Positions 50,267 through 63,088 of a stretch of DNA of 64,000 bases are shown here, in pieces. Under the pieces are notes generated by a model. The model had not been told where the DNA came from. It did not search any database and saw only the letters and a program-made list of their open reading frames with translations. Numbering within the stretch: position 1 is the first letter of the stretch; each line of letters starts with the position of its first letter. The DNA comes from Ephydatia muelleri (taxonomy: Eukaryota; Porifera; Demospongiae; Spongillida; Spongillidae), in contig JABACO010000021.1 of the NCBI GenBank assembly GCA_013339895.1, positions 434,001 through 498,000 of the forward strand, written 5' to 3'. A program made the translations under genes and the position numbers.

Positions 50267-53200
50267 ATGTTTAAGCCATTCGTACTCGGGGGTGTCGCCT
50301 CAATTGCTGCGGAATTCGGTAGGCATTCTGCCAGTGACAGACGTTTTACTGACATTTATCTACAGGTACCTTTCCCATTGATACGACCAAAACACGCTTA
50401 CAGATACAAGGGCAGCACTCGGAACAAGGAGCCCCTCGGATTCGTTACAAGGGAATGGTGCATGCAGTGTTGCGGATATCGCAAGAAGAGGGAGTGAAAG
50501 CATTGTATGCCGGGTACGTAGTGCCGGGAACATGCCTGTATGGGAGAGTGTAGGGTCCGTTTCGCTGCAGTATTCAGTACAGCACATGACGGACTGTGTT
50601 CCGGTGTTGAAAGGTTGGGGACGAAATGATATCATATATATATATTAAGTCGGGTAGAGCATACCTCGTCTTTGTCAAGCAAATACGCGCACGCGTATTT
50701 GAGGTCATGTGACCTATGCAGCTGCAAATTGGTCCATTTTGTCACATGGTCATACCAACCAGATATTGAATAACCCATGGATTGAACCAGATTATAACTA
50801 TTAATGATAGTGCCCACCAGGGGGGTCAATCATAATGACAGTGCCCACCAGGGGGGTCAATCATAATGATAGTGCCCACCAGGGGTCAATCATAATGATA
50901 GTGCCCACCAAGGGGGGTCAATCATAATGATAGTGCCCACCAGGGAGGTCAATCATAATGATAGTGCCCACCAGGGGTCAATCATAATGATAGTGCCCAC
51001 CAGGGGTCAATCATAATGATAGTGCCCACCAAGGGGGGTCAATCATAATGATAGTGCCCACCAGGGAGGTCAATCATAATGATAGTGCCCACCAGGGGGG
51101 TCAATCATAATGATAGTGCCCACCAGGGGGGTCAATCATAATGATAGTGCCCACCAGAGGGTCAATCATAATGATAGTGCCCACCAGGGGGGTCAATCAT
51201 AATGATAGTGCCCACCAGGGGGGTCAATCATAATGATAGTGCCCACCAGAGGGTCAATCATAATGATAGTGCCCACCAGGGGGGTCAATCATAATGATAG
51301 TGCCCACCAAGGGGGGTCAATCATAATGATAGTGCCCACCAGAGGGTCAATCATAATGATAGTGCCCACCAAGGGGGGTTAATCATAATGATAGTGCCCA
51401 CCAGAGGGTCATAATGATAGTGCCCACCAGGGGGGTCAATCATAATGATAGTGCCCACCAGGGGGGTCAATCATAAAATGCCCACAATCTTCTCCATCAC
51501 TTCATTTGCAATGACACTTTCGTGTATGGAGAAAGGTTTCATGTGTGTGTTAGTATATGGTGATGTTAAATAAAAAAATTGGCTGTTTGCTGTTTGGTTA
51601 TTAATTTATTTGGCCTTGTGTTTATCATTTCTTTGGTCTACACTATCTCCAATGAAGTATTGCACCTGCAATTCTCCGACAAGCATCTTACGGTACACTG
51701 AAGATTGGTATGTACCAGCATCTCAAGAGATGGCTTTCCACAAGAGCTGGAGGTTAGTTGCAAATGTGCAGAGCAATTTCAAATGTTAACTTTCCAAAAT
51801 GTCTGCATGTTCAGTTTGAGCTCTCCAGGCAACTTTAAGTATTCCAAAATGTCTGCATGTTCAGTTTGAGCTCTCCAGGCAACTTTAAGTATTCCAAAAT
51901 GTCTGCATGTTCAGTTTGAGCTCTCCAGAGCAAATAGCACAGCTTTGCTTTAGTTATGAAGTATTCAATGCAGGAATAGTTAGTTATTGGAAGCTGTGGA
52001 GTACCATGCACCACACCACCCTCCACACACCACCCTCCACACAGCCCTCCACACACCACCCTCCACACACCACCCACACACACCGCCACACACCACCTCC
52101 ACACACCACCCTCCACACACCACCCTCCACACACCACCTCCACATACCACCCTCCACACACCACCCTCCACACCACTCTCCACACCCACCCTCCACACAC
52201 ACCTCCACCACCACCCTCCACACACCACCCTCCACACACACCTCCACACATCACCCTCCACATGCTGTGGGTACCACATCACCCTCCACACACCACCCTC
52301 CACACACCACCTCCACACACCACCCTCCACACACCACCCTCCACACACCACCCTCCACACATCACCCTCCACACCACCCTCCACACACCCACCCCTCCAC
52401 ACATCACCCTCCACACACCACCCTCCACACACCACCCTCCACACCCCACCCTCCACACATCACCCTCCACATGCTGTTGGTACCACATCACCCTCCACAC
52501 CACCCTCCACACACCACCCTCACACCACCACCCTCCACCACCACCCTCCACACACCACCCTCCACACATCACCCTCCACACTCACCCTCCACACCACCCT
52601 CCACACACCACCCTCCACACCACCTCCACACACCACCCTCCACACACCACCCTCCACACACACTCTCCACACACCACTCTCCACACCCACCCTCCACCCA
52701 CACCACCCTCCACACCACCCTCCACATGCTGTTGGGTACCACATCACCCTCCACACACCACCCTCCACACACCACCTCCACACACCACCCTCCACACATC
52801 ACCCTCCACACACCACCCTCCACACATCACCCTCCACACACCACCCTCCACACATCACTCCACCACACCACCCTCCACACATCACCCTCCATGCTGTTGG
52901 GTACCACATCACCCTCCACACACCACCCTCCACACACCACCCTCCACACCACCCTCCACACACCACCCTCCACACATCACCCTCCACACACCCCCCCTCC
53001 ACACCACCCTCCGCACACCACCTCCACACCACCCCTCCACACACCACCCTCCACACACCACCTCTACACACCACCCCACACACCACCACACACCACCCCC
53101 ACACCACCCTCCACACACCACCCTCCACACACCCTCCACACACCACCTCCACACACCACCCGCACCACATCACCCTCCACATGCTGTTGGGTACCACATC

Positions 53201-56200
53201 ACCCTCCACACACCACCCTCCACACACCACCCTCCACACACCACCCTCCCACACCACCCTCCACACACCACCTCCACACACCACCCTCCACACACCACCT
53301 CCACACATCACCCTCCACACACCACCTCCACACATCACCCTCCATGCTGTTGGGTACCACATCACCCTCCACACACCACCCTCCCACACCACCCTCCACA
53401 CACCCACCCTCCACACATCACCCTCCATGCTGTTGGGTACCACATCACCCTCCCACACACACCCTCCCCCACACCACCCTCCACACACCACCCTCCACAC
53501 ACCACCCTCCCACACACCACCCTCCACACCACCACCCCACACACCCCACACACACCACCCCACACATCACCCTCCACACACACCCTCCACACCACCCTCT
53601 ACACACACTCTCCACACAACTCTCCACACACCACCCTCCCCACACACCACCCTCCACACACCACCCTCCACACACCACCCTCCACACACCACCCTCCACA
53701 CACCACCCTCCACACATCACCCTCCACATGCTGTTGGGTACCACATCACCCTCCACACACCACCCTCCACACACCACCCTCCACACACCACCTCCACACA
53801 CCACCCTCCACACACCACCCTCCACACATCACCCTCCACACACCACCCTCCACACATCACCCTCCATGCTGTTGGGTACCACATCACCCTCCACACACCA
53901 CCCTCCACACACCACCCTCCACACCACCCTCACACCACCCTCCACACACCACCCTCCACACCCACCTCCACACATCACCCTCCACATGCTGTTGGGTACC
54001 ACATCACCCTCCACACACACCCTCCACACACCACCCTCCACACACCATCCTCCACACACCACCCTCCACACACCACCTCCACACACCACCCTCCACACAT
54101 CACCCTCCACACACCACCCTCCACACATCACCCTCCATGCTGGGGTACCACATCACCCTCCACACACCACCCTCCACACACCACCCTCCACACACCCTCC
54201 ACACACCACCCTCCACACACCACCCTCCACACACCACCCTCCACACACCACCCCCACACACCACCCTCCACACACCACTCTCCACACACCACCCTCCACA
54301 CACCACCCCCACACACCACCCTCCACACACCACCCTCCACACACCCTCCACATGCTGTTGGGTACCACATCACCCTCCACACACACCCTCCACACACCAC
54401 CCTCCACACACACCACCCTCCACACACCACCCTCCACACACCACCCACACACCACCCTCCACACACCACCCTCCACACATCACCCTCCACACACCACCCT
54501 CCACACATCACCCTCCATGCTGTTGGGTACCACATCACCCTCCACACACCACCCTCCACACACCACCCTCCACACACCACCCTCCACACACCACCCTCCA
54601 CACACCACCCTCCACACATCACCCTCCACATGCTGTTGGGTACCACATCACCCTCCACACACCACCCTCCACACACCACCCTCCACACACCACCCTCCAC
54701 ACACCACCCTCCACACACCACCTCCACACACCACCCTCCACACACCCACCCTCCACACATCACCCTCCACACACCACCCTCCACACATCACCCTCCATGC
54801 TGTTGGGTACCACATCACCCTCCACACACCACCCTCCACACACCACCCTCCACACACCACCCTCCACACACCACCCTCCACATGCTGCCTATTATACATG
54901 TGTAGCATCACATGGCATCACATGGCATCACATGGCATCACATGGCTTAGTGTCATTGTCATCCCAGAGTTCATGTGTAGTGATGCCTGACCTCTTCCCC
55001 ACCCCTCCTTTCTCTCACCCCTCACTCCTCCCTCCTCCTCACTCCTCCCTCCTCACTCCTCCCTCCACTTTTGATTATCACCATAGTGGGCAGATACTAG
55101 TGGTTATTTTAATAACTTTGTGGATAGGTTATTTTAATAACTTTGTGGATAGGAGTTGTTTTGAAGCATGTACAAGCATAGTGGCTTTATTTGTTCTGAT
55201 TCATAATGCAAACATTTGTAATCAGGGGAACAGCAAGTGATTAATTATAAATATGACTAAAACTCATTCATAAAGTGGCTTCTGATTGGCTTGTACCTAT
55301 TTTCAAGTATTAATTTGAACTGTAAGTGCATCTTTTAATCACAACAGAATTTAATCTCTAGCCCATGCAGTTTCAATTTTTGTAGCTCAGTGAATTTAAA
55401 GTTGTTTTGTAGAGTAATAACTTATACAGGGTTTCTTGTAAGCAACACCCATGTATTCAAGATCCAAAAATAGTCGTAACTAGTTTTAATATATATTATT
55501 ATAATTAGAATAGCAAAATTTCATACCTTTGTCTTCCAATAAGTTTTATAATGAGGTTGTTTCTCCGTCATGAATAATTTGATTGAAATTTTCAATAGAC
55601 CCCTTATCACAAAATTTAATCGTTTGGAGTTTTATATTTTGCAGATGATATACTTTAACCAATTAATGTATAATATTTTGGATTTAATTTATACTTGGTA
55701 CGAACAATAATTGTTTGTCAAAACCCTCTGTAGATGAAATGAAAAATTCAAGATTATATTATATAAGTTGTGAAATTACAATTTTAAATTTTAAATTGCA
55801 TATTTCACAATCTCAATACAATTTATGGAATGAGTGCATGCAGCTTTTTATAAGGACAGTTTCCTATGTGGCTAGTTGGTTTGAATTTTATGACAGCTCC
55901 TTATGTGGCTAGTTGGTTTGAATTTTTAAAGACAAACTATATGATTTATTCACAATTAAAAAAAGTATTGTCTGTTGATTTAAGCAGAGTTTGAAATTTT
56001 CAGTTTTACAGCGCGTTCCTATTTTTATATGTAGAGTACAACAGGAGTTGTTTCTTATGTGTAGAGTACAACTAGATAATGTTTATGTATTAAAGTTGTG
56101 ACATCAAGGTCTGTTATGTAACATGCATGGAGGAAGGCTAGATTGTTGGATTCCTTGGGTTTGGCTCCTTATCTATTTGAATCAATCCTGGTCAGAAAAT

Positions 56201-59200
56201 CTTAATCGTTGGTGTACAAAGACAGTCTTGCCCATCTTGGTGCTGTGTGGTGTCTGCCTATAAGAAGTCTGGGGATGAGACCAGCTGTGCTGGTATTGTG
56301 TCTCTACCCACTCAGATTAACTCCGTCTGCCTTTTTCAAAGAGCTATCACGTACCAGGCAACTTTGTGAAGATAAAGAAAGCCTGAATTCACCATTCTGA
56401 ATTTGTCATTGCATGCGTTCCTTCTGCCACTTCCCTTTATATGAGATAGGTGTGGTTCTGACCAGTTGATAGGACAAGGATACAAATACTAGTTACCTAA
56501 TCACTCCGCATTAATAATTAACAACATTGGAGCATCCATTATTGATTTTCAAACCAACAGCTATATAATCAGTACACAGTGGGTCAATTGTGTACAGATG
56601 TCAATGTCGCAAACTTTCATAAAAACATGGTGCTTTAAAGTGGACGGAAGTGTACTTTATGTTGATGATCATAGCAGCGTTTAACCACTCATCATGAATG
56701 CAATGATGTACGGTTTCCATGAAAAGTACTCTTATAACTAAGATTTGATGCATGTTCATTTTGAGTAAAATTTGCATTTGTCTTCTGGCAATTTTTAATT
56801 GGTGTGCATTGAATCAAGCAAACATTTGAATTAAGGGTATTTTGTATAACAAGCTACCATGTGGTTAGATCATTAGATAGGTGGGGCATATCATTAGCTG
56901 AGATAACTTGGATCACCATCTTTGACACCTTATTTTGTCCCTAACAAACTGCCCAGCCTTGACACTCCTGAGACACTTTTTGACCTCACTATGCATACGT
57001 TCATCTTGTTTACTCTGCCCACCCCCACATTGACCACCCCCACATTGACATGCATTTGGTATAGCCATGACATTGGCTTGTAGCCTTGGAACACTTTTAG
57101 CCAAAGATATTGGCAAGACCTTGTGTCCCTGTCCCTCCCCCCCCCCCCCACACACACACACAGCAAAGTGAGGTCATAACCCATAGTCTTGGCAAAGGGA
57201 ATGTGACAAGATGGTGACAGTCATACCTTTGAGCTTGCCAGGCTACATCCAGCATACATGTATCTTGCACTGAAGCCTCGTTACTGTTTCAAATAAGTTA
57301 TTTAACTGGTACCTGCTGTCATGTGAAAGCTTGTTAGGTGGGAGTGGGAGAGGGAGGCAGTGTCAGCACACCTTTCATGCATGTGTTGGTGATGTGCGTG
57401 TGCCCATGTGATTCCAGGTGACTCACTCTACACCCATGTGGCTGCTGGTGTGACCAGTGGAGCTGTGGCCTCTGCTGTTGCCAATCCAACAGACGTTCTG
57501 AAGGTATGTTGGGGAGGGGAGGGGATGGAGTGAGGAGGGACAGTAGGTGCCCTGAGAATGTAAGCAGGTGCATGTAAGGTAGTGGCTGGTGCCTCTGCAG
57601 AATGACTGGTGCCTCTGCAGAATGACTGGTGCCTCTGCAGAATGGCTGGTGCCTCTGCAGAATGGCTGGTGCCTCTGCAGAATAGCTGGTGCCTCTGCAG
57701 AATGGCTGGTGCCTCTGCAGAATGGCTGGTGCCTCTGCAGAATGGCTGGTGCCTCTGCAGAATGGCTGGTGCCTCTGCAGAATGGCTGGTGCCTCTGCAG
57801 AATGGCTGGTGCCTCTGCAGAATGGCTGGTGCCTCTGCAGAATGGCTGGTGCCTCTGCAGGATGGCTGGTGCCTCTGCAGAATAGCTGGTGCCTCTGCAG
57901 AATGGCTGGTGCCTCTGCAGAATGGCTGGTGCCTCTGCAGAATGACATTGTGTAATTGCTCTACAGGTTAGGATGCAAGCAGCCACATCATCTAGCTACA
58001 CCAAGAGGAAAAGTTGTGTTTCCCTTTTCAAGCAAATCTACTCCAGTGAAGGGTTAAGGGGACTGTACAGGGTAAGTGAAGGGTTAAGGGGACTGTACAG
58101 GGTAAGTGAAGGGTTAAGGGGATTGTACAGGGTAAGTGAAGGGTTAAGGGGACTGTACAGGGTGAGTGAAGGGTTAAGGGGACTGTACAGGGTGAGGGAA
58201 GGGTTAAGGACTGTACAGGGTGAGTGAAGGGTTAAGGGGACTGTACAGGGTAAGTGAAGGGTTAAGGGGACTGTACAGGGTAGGTTAAGGGGACTGTACA
58301 GGGTGAGGGAAGGGTTAAGGACTGTACAGGGTGAGGGAAGGGTTAAAGGGACTGTACAGGGTACCAACCATGCCCTATATAGGGTGTCATACCAACCATG
58401 CACTGTTGTGCCCTATATAGGGTGTCATACCAACCATGCACTGTTGTGCCCTATATAGGGTGTCATACCAACCATGCAGCGAGCAGCCATTGTTGCAGGT
58501 GTGCTCCTTCCATCCTATGACCTCTCCAAGAAGGTCATGCTGGACACAGGGCTGGTGGATGACAGATTACACACCCATTTCATGCAAGTCACAGAATAAA
58601 AGAAGTGTTGTGCTCCTCTTAATGACTTATGTCAACAATAGGGCAAGCTTCATTGCTGGAGTATTGGGAACCGTGGTAGCTAACCCAGTGGATGTTGTGA
58701 AGGTACAAGCTGCAGTATAGGATGAGGTCACTTCTTATGTGGTGTTCTGCCCTGATAGAGTCGAATGATGGGCCAACTGAAAGGGCAGTCAGGCCACACC
58801 TACTACACCGGCTCACTCGACTGCCTATTGTCGGTGAGGAAAATGTTGTGTGCAATCAATGGCTGCTGATTGAACGTGTACCCCAGACATGCAGGACTGA
58901 AGGCGTCTTTGCTCTCTACAAAGGATTCATCCCTGCGTACTTGAGGCTGGGACCATGGAATATTATTGTATCCACACGCTCATCATCCACTCACGCTTGT
59001 GCCTGTGTGTAAAGGAGAAGTATTTACATATTTGGGTGTGGATCTGTGGGGGAGATGGTGGCCTTTATATGGCCGACTGGGTAGGTAGTATGCACACAGC
59101 TGGGAGGAATACAGTTGTGTGTTGTTATGCAGACAGCAGGTGTGTGTTAGCTGCCATGTTGGTTACCTTGACACAGAGCTCAGTTTTTTGTCACTTATGA

Positions 59201-59222
59201 GAAACTCAAGATGGTCTTATGA
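50267..59222 (+). CDS. Mitochondrial carrier, SLC25A14/A30 (UCP5/KMCP1) type
   Basis: Ten exons: 50267-50318, 50366-50513, 51658-51752, 57418-57503, 57967-58071, 58459-58583, 58642-58702, 58759-58833, 58887-58967, 59184-59222; 867 bases, 288 residues, no frame break. Three carrier repeats show [16 protein letters not shown] and PVDVVKSR, the Px[DE]xx[KR] signature of the inner-membrane carrier fold. [36 protein letters not shown] and [10 protein letters not shown] match UCP5/KMCP1, which move small dicarboxylates or inorganic anions. The start is the first ATG before the KPF motif. Exon 6 uses a GC donor (CAT|GCAAGT). Tandem arrays in introns 2, 3, 4 and 5 and after the stop are listed separately; those in intron 5 copy the exon ends. 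Confidence 0.94.
50815..51478. repeat. Minisatellite, 32-bp unit, SLC25 intron 2
   Basis: About 22 copies with core AATCATAATGATAGTGCCCA then CCAGGGGGGTC. Variation lies mainly in the G-run (AGAGGG, AAGGGGGG, AGGG). Confidence 0.95.
51788..51935. repeat. 50-bp unit, three tandem copies, SLC25 intron 3
   Basis: Core TTCCAAAATGTCTGCATGTT then CAGTTTGAGCTCTCCAG. Copies one and two are identical; the third diverges at its right end. A young triplication. Confidence 0.95.
52008..54890. repeat. 2.9-kb minisatellite with higher-order structure, SLC25 intron 3
   Basis: Basic unit CACCCTCCACACAC (about 14 bp). A marker segment, ATGCTGTTGGGTACCACATC, interrupts the array about 15 times (for example near 52470, 52726, 53185, 53728, 54350, 54630), spaced roughly 85-300 bp apart. 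Blocks between markers share the same order of CACATCACC and CACCACC variants, so whole blocks were copied. The long Pro/His/Thr open frames on both strands are artefacts. Confidence 0.95.
54891..57417. other. SLC25 intron 3, unique part
   Basis: AT-rich intron with no gene seen. It holds a four-copy ATCACATGGC repeat at 54908-54945 and a duplicated ATGTGGCTAGTTGGTTTGAA near 55866-55925. Confidence 0.6.
57585..57948 (+). repeat. Minisatellite, 20-bp unit with acceptor-like motif, SLC25 intron 4
   Basis: Eighteen near-perfect copies of TGGTGCCTCTGCAGAATGGC. Each contains CCTCTGCAG, which resembles a 3' splice site. The array sits between exon 4 and the real exon 5 acceptor (CTCTACAG at 57966). 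Confidence 0.95.
58042..58361 (+). repeat. Minisatellite made from the 3' end of SLC25 exon 5 plus its splice donor
   Basis: The first unit is coding: it ends with GGACTGTACAGG, the last bases of exon 5, followed by GTAAGT. The 30-bp unit is then repeated so that TGTACAGG followed by GT occurs 11 times, ten of them with a good donor (GTAAGT, GTGAGT, GTGAGG or GTAGGT). The first five donors lie 30 bp apart in frame; each extra unit would add [10 protein letters not shown]. Later units are 28-30 bp and shift frame. Confidence 0.95.
58362..58478 (+). repeat. 38-bp repeat made from the SLC25 exon 6 acceptor and exon start
   Basis: CCCTATATAG followed by GGTGTCATACCAACCATGCA occurs three times, with exon-like starts at 58383, 58421 and 58459. 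Only the third runs into the rest of exon 6 in frame. Spacing is 38 bp, not a multiple of three. Confidence 0.92.
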
Positions 59223-59265
59223 GAGGCTCCAGATGGTCTTATGAGAGGCTCCGGATGGTTTGTCA
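59199..59265 (+). repeat. 22-bp repeat of the SLC25 last codons
   Basis: The end of the last exon (GAAACTCAAGATGGTCTTAT, then GA of the stop) is followed by two further diverged copies (GAGGCTCCAGATGGTCTTAT and a partial), now in the 3' UTR. Confidence 0.85.
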
Positions 59266-59489
59266 TGTGAAAGTCGCCATTCAACTCAGCAATTCTGATG
59301 GGAATCATTTTTTAAATCATTATTTATGTGCAATTTGTGCTACATGTATGATTGCAAGAAACATTACATGAAACACATTGCATGAAACATATTGCACCAT
59401 TAAATGGGATGGGGAGGAGTTGTTCCCAATCACAATTACGATCTATTTGTAAATATGAATCAAGAAGTACTGATGCCTCATCAGACCAC

Positions 59490-60109
59490 ACTACCTGGTC
59501 CCTGTAGGTACATCTCTCAACAGACCACACGACCTGGTGGTCCATGTAGGTCACATCTCTCAACAGACCACACTACCTGGTCCCTGTAGGTCACATCTCT
59601 CAACAGACCACACTACCTTGGTCCCTGTAGGCACATCTCTCAACAGACCACCCGACCTGGTGGTCCATGTAGGTACATCTCTCAACAGACCACACTACCT
59701 GGTCCCTGTAGGTCACATCTCTCAACAGAACCACAGCTACCTGGTCCCCTGTAGGTCCACAACTCTCAACAGATCTGACACTACCTGGTCCATGTAGGTC
59801 ACATCCTTCTCACACAGACACTACACTACCTGTGTCCCTGTAGGTTACATCTCTCAACAGGACCACACGACCTGGTGGTCCATGTAGGTCACGCATCTCT
59901 CACAGACTACACTACCGTGTCCCTTGTAGGTACATACTCTCAACTGTACTACACTAACCTGGCTCCATGTAGGTCACACTCTCAACAGACCACCACGATC
60001 CTGGTGGTCCATGTAGGTCAACATCTCTCACAGACTACACTATCCTGTCCCTGTAGGTACATCTCTCAACAGGACCACACGGGCACCTGGTCCATGTAGG
60101 TACTCTCTC
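59490..60109. repeat. Irregular minisatellite downstream of SLC25
   Basis: Units built from ACATCTCTCAACAGACCACA, CTACCTGGTCC and CTGTAGGT, about 39-48 bp, running into the 1000-N gap. Quality decays to the right with many single-base indels. Confidence 0.9.
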
Positions 60110-61109
60110 NNNNNNNNNNNNNNNNNNNNNNNNNNNNNNNNNNNNNNNNNNNNNNNNNNNNNNNNNNNNNNNNNNNNNNNNNNNNNNNNNNNNNNNNNNN
60201 NNNNNNNNNNNNNNNNNNNNNNNNNNNNNNNNNNNNNNNNNNNNNNNNNNNNNNNNNNNNNNNNNNNNNNNNNNNNNNNNNNNNNNNNNNNNNNNNNNNN
60301 NNNNNNNNNNNNNNNNNNNNNNNNNNNNNNNNNNNNNNNNNNNNNNNNNNNNNNNNNNNNNNNNNNNNNNNNNNNNNNNNNNNNNNNNNNNNNNNNNNNN
60401 NNNNNNNNNNNNNNNNNNNNNNNNNNNNNNNNNNNNNNNNNNNNNNNNNNNNNNNNNNNNNNNNNNNNNNNNNNNNNNNNNNNNNNNNNNNNNNNNNNNN
60501 NNNNNNNNNNNNNNNNNNNNNNNNNNNNNNNNNNNNNNNNNNNNNNNNNNNNNNNNNNNNNNNNNNNNNNNNNNNNNNNNNNNNNNNNNNNNNNNNNNNN
60601 NNNNNNNNNNNNNNNNNNNNNNNNNNNNNNNNNNNNNNNNNNNNNNNNNNNNNNNNNNNNNNNNNNNNNNNNNNNNNNNNNNNNNNNNNNNNNNNNNNNN
60701 NNNNNNNNNNNNNNNNNNNNNNNNNNNNNNNNNNNNNNNNNNNNNNNNNNNNNNNNNNNNNNNNNNNNNNNNNNNNNNNNNNNNNNNNNNNNNNNNNNNN
60801 NNNNNNNNNNNNNNNNNNNNNNNNNNNNNNNNNNNNNNNNNNNNNNNNNNNNNNNNNNNNNNNNNNNNNNNNNNNNNNNNNNNNNNNNNNNNNNNNNNNN
60901 NNNNNNNNNNNNNNNNNNNNNNNNNNNNNNNNNNNNNNNNNNNNNNNNNNNNNNNNNNNNNNNNNNNNNNNNNNNNNNNNNNNNNNNNNNNNNNNNNNNN
61001 NNNNNNNNNNNNNNNNNNNNNNNNNNNNNNNNNNNNNNNNNNNNNNNNNNNNNNNNNNNNNNNNNNNNNNNNNNNNNNNNNNNNNNNNNNNNNNNNNNNN
61101 NNNNNNNNN
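60110..61109. other. Assembly gap, 1000 N
   Basis: Exactly 1000 N, entered from a tandem array; likely a placeholder. Confidence 0.99.
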
Positions 61110-61932
61110 TCTTCATGCGCTGTTTAAAAATGCCACAAAATAAACAACGTTTACCACCCAATCCAGCAAAGGTCGAAGTTGTTAGAGGAATTGAAATGAC
61201 GTTCTAAAACGTACTATTTCAAGCAATTCCGATGAGCGCCAAACCTTCCCCCTGTGTAGCCAGGAACGGTCGTGTTTGTGGGATTACAGAGTGGTCTCGT
61301 CCCCAGACCCACATGACGTAACGATTATGTAAACAGGCGTACGGTGATAATCGTTACGAGGGATGGTATTCTGCAGTCTCACAGCGCTATCTTGCTGCGT
61401 TTCAAAGATGCATTTATGTTTCTAACGTCTATCATTTTCGGAATGCCCTACTTGCCGTTGCAGTTGAATGTCGGTGTTCGCAAAGGAGACCAAGATGAGA
61501 GCAAGAAACACTCAAGTGCTAACTGCTCGGCGTTATATACTCCATGCACCCATACTCTACCCAATCGAATCGCTACAAGATGAATACATGTACAGAGTTC
61601 CAAGGTTCAGTAATTGAGTTCAATTGTAACGATTACCCTATTCACTCAATTATAAAGGACAAATGTCGTTTAAGGGGACAATTTTTGAATGCGTGAAGCC
61701 ACTTATTGTAGTCAGTTAAATCTTTGAACTAAACATGGCAGGTTATGATCGCTATGGCTTCTCATAGTGAAACAATTAATGGGACGCCGTAAGCAAAAAA
61801 GAATGAATTTTGAAAAAGATTTTCGAACAGAACTGGATGAGTGGTATTGTCGAAGGGAAGTTACTTGGACTCGGGGAAAAAGCGTAAATACCGTGTTGAA
61901 TGGACCTTCTTTCAACCGCCTTTAGTGGCAGA
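61110..61932. other. No recognised gene
   Basis: Unique sequence. A plus-strand frame at 61344-61583 (79 codons) resembles nothing I know. TGACGTAACG occurs near 61314 but no gene start is evident beside it. Confidence 0.5.
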
Positions 61933-62096
61933 CACAGCAAAAAAAACGCGTAGAATCAATTCTTGATTTTCAATTGATTTGCCACTTACATTCTGGTACA
62001 TATTGTTAACGGTTTGTATGTAAACATTTTGTACCAGAATGTAAGTGACAAATCAATTGAAAATCAAGAATTTAATCTACGCGTTTTTTTGCTGTG
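61933..62096. mobile_element. Hairpin (foldback) element, copy 1, 164 bp
   Basis: Starts CACAGCAAAA and ends in TTTTGCTGTG, with arms of about 65 bp that pair almost fully (CGCGTAGA...TCTACGCG, CAATTGATTTG, ACTTACATTCTGGTAC) around a loop of about 30 bp. The structure is that of a non-coding MITE or foldback element. No clear target-site duplication. Confidence 0.85.
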
Positions 62097-63088
62097 CTGA
62101 ACTGGCAATCGTCTTCCAAATGCATGCAGATTCGAAGTGTCTGGTAAAAATGAACTTTATAGCCACGCCTCAGCCTTCTTTGATCAGCCAACACACGTTC
62201 TATCCTGGCCCGCTTCTGTTAGTACCGGTACCCTGAACGGGACAATGAACTGTACTCGTATAAATATTGTACTTGTAAGTAATCTGGCGTAGCATACCCT
62301 CCGCAAATAAACATGGCTGTGCTACGCCAGACTAGCGTGTAAGTGTGTTTCATTTTTGCTGCACCATGGCCACGCATCAGACGGTGAAACTGGTTGATAT
62401 TTCTGTTAACTGCAAGATGCTACTATAGGCCTACTTCGTACATATAAGTAGAGAGCACTGTTTGCAATCCTAGCTGTGTTGCGTGTGAATTACACCAAAC
62501 ATAGTAAAGTAGACTTTATACTATCTATGATTACACGCATGAGCTCGCTGGACTTTTTTTTACTCTTTCAGCGACAGTTCACAGAAAGGTTGGATATGGG
62601 CTCTCGTTGTGTTGTGTATAAACTTACCTGCAGACCTTACAGTTGTGGCTAGATAAGAACTCCATCTGCAGTTTAGGTATACAGCAAATACGAAGGTAGA
62701 CGGTTGCGCCTTCATGGAAGGAAATGGCGCAATTTTCGCCATTCTGCATGGATATTTACACATACATGTTTTTGAACATCAGTTTTGACCTTGTGCACAG
62801 ATGGAAGGCTCAATTGGCAGAATTAACAGCACAGCGCACCTGGCTGGATTTGCATAAATTATCCACAACCAACCGTTTTACAGTTTTCAGGCTCTCATGC
62901 TCTCATGCAAGCGAAAAGTGGCTATATGTAAAGTTCAGTGGCCACCTCCGACTTAGAAGCATCTTCGCAAATGGTTATGTGTTGAGGACCGATCTGAGAA
63001 TTATGATTTTCCAATTTTTCGTTTTTCTTTATCCACTAATGCAATCGGAAAATATATTTTCGACTTAAAATGCATAGATGTCCTCTCG

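Noticed and set aside
51907-54990. Very long Pro/His/Thr open frames (up to about 1000 codons) on both strands
   Set aside because: They arise from the 14-bp tandem array in SLC25 intron 3; three overlapping frames of the same composition are open at once and no homology exists.
58042-58361. Telomere-like GGGTTAAGGGG motifs
   Set aside because: The motif is part of the 30-bp coding-derived unit (EGLRGLYR) and does not form TTAGGG arrays.
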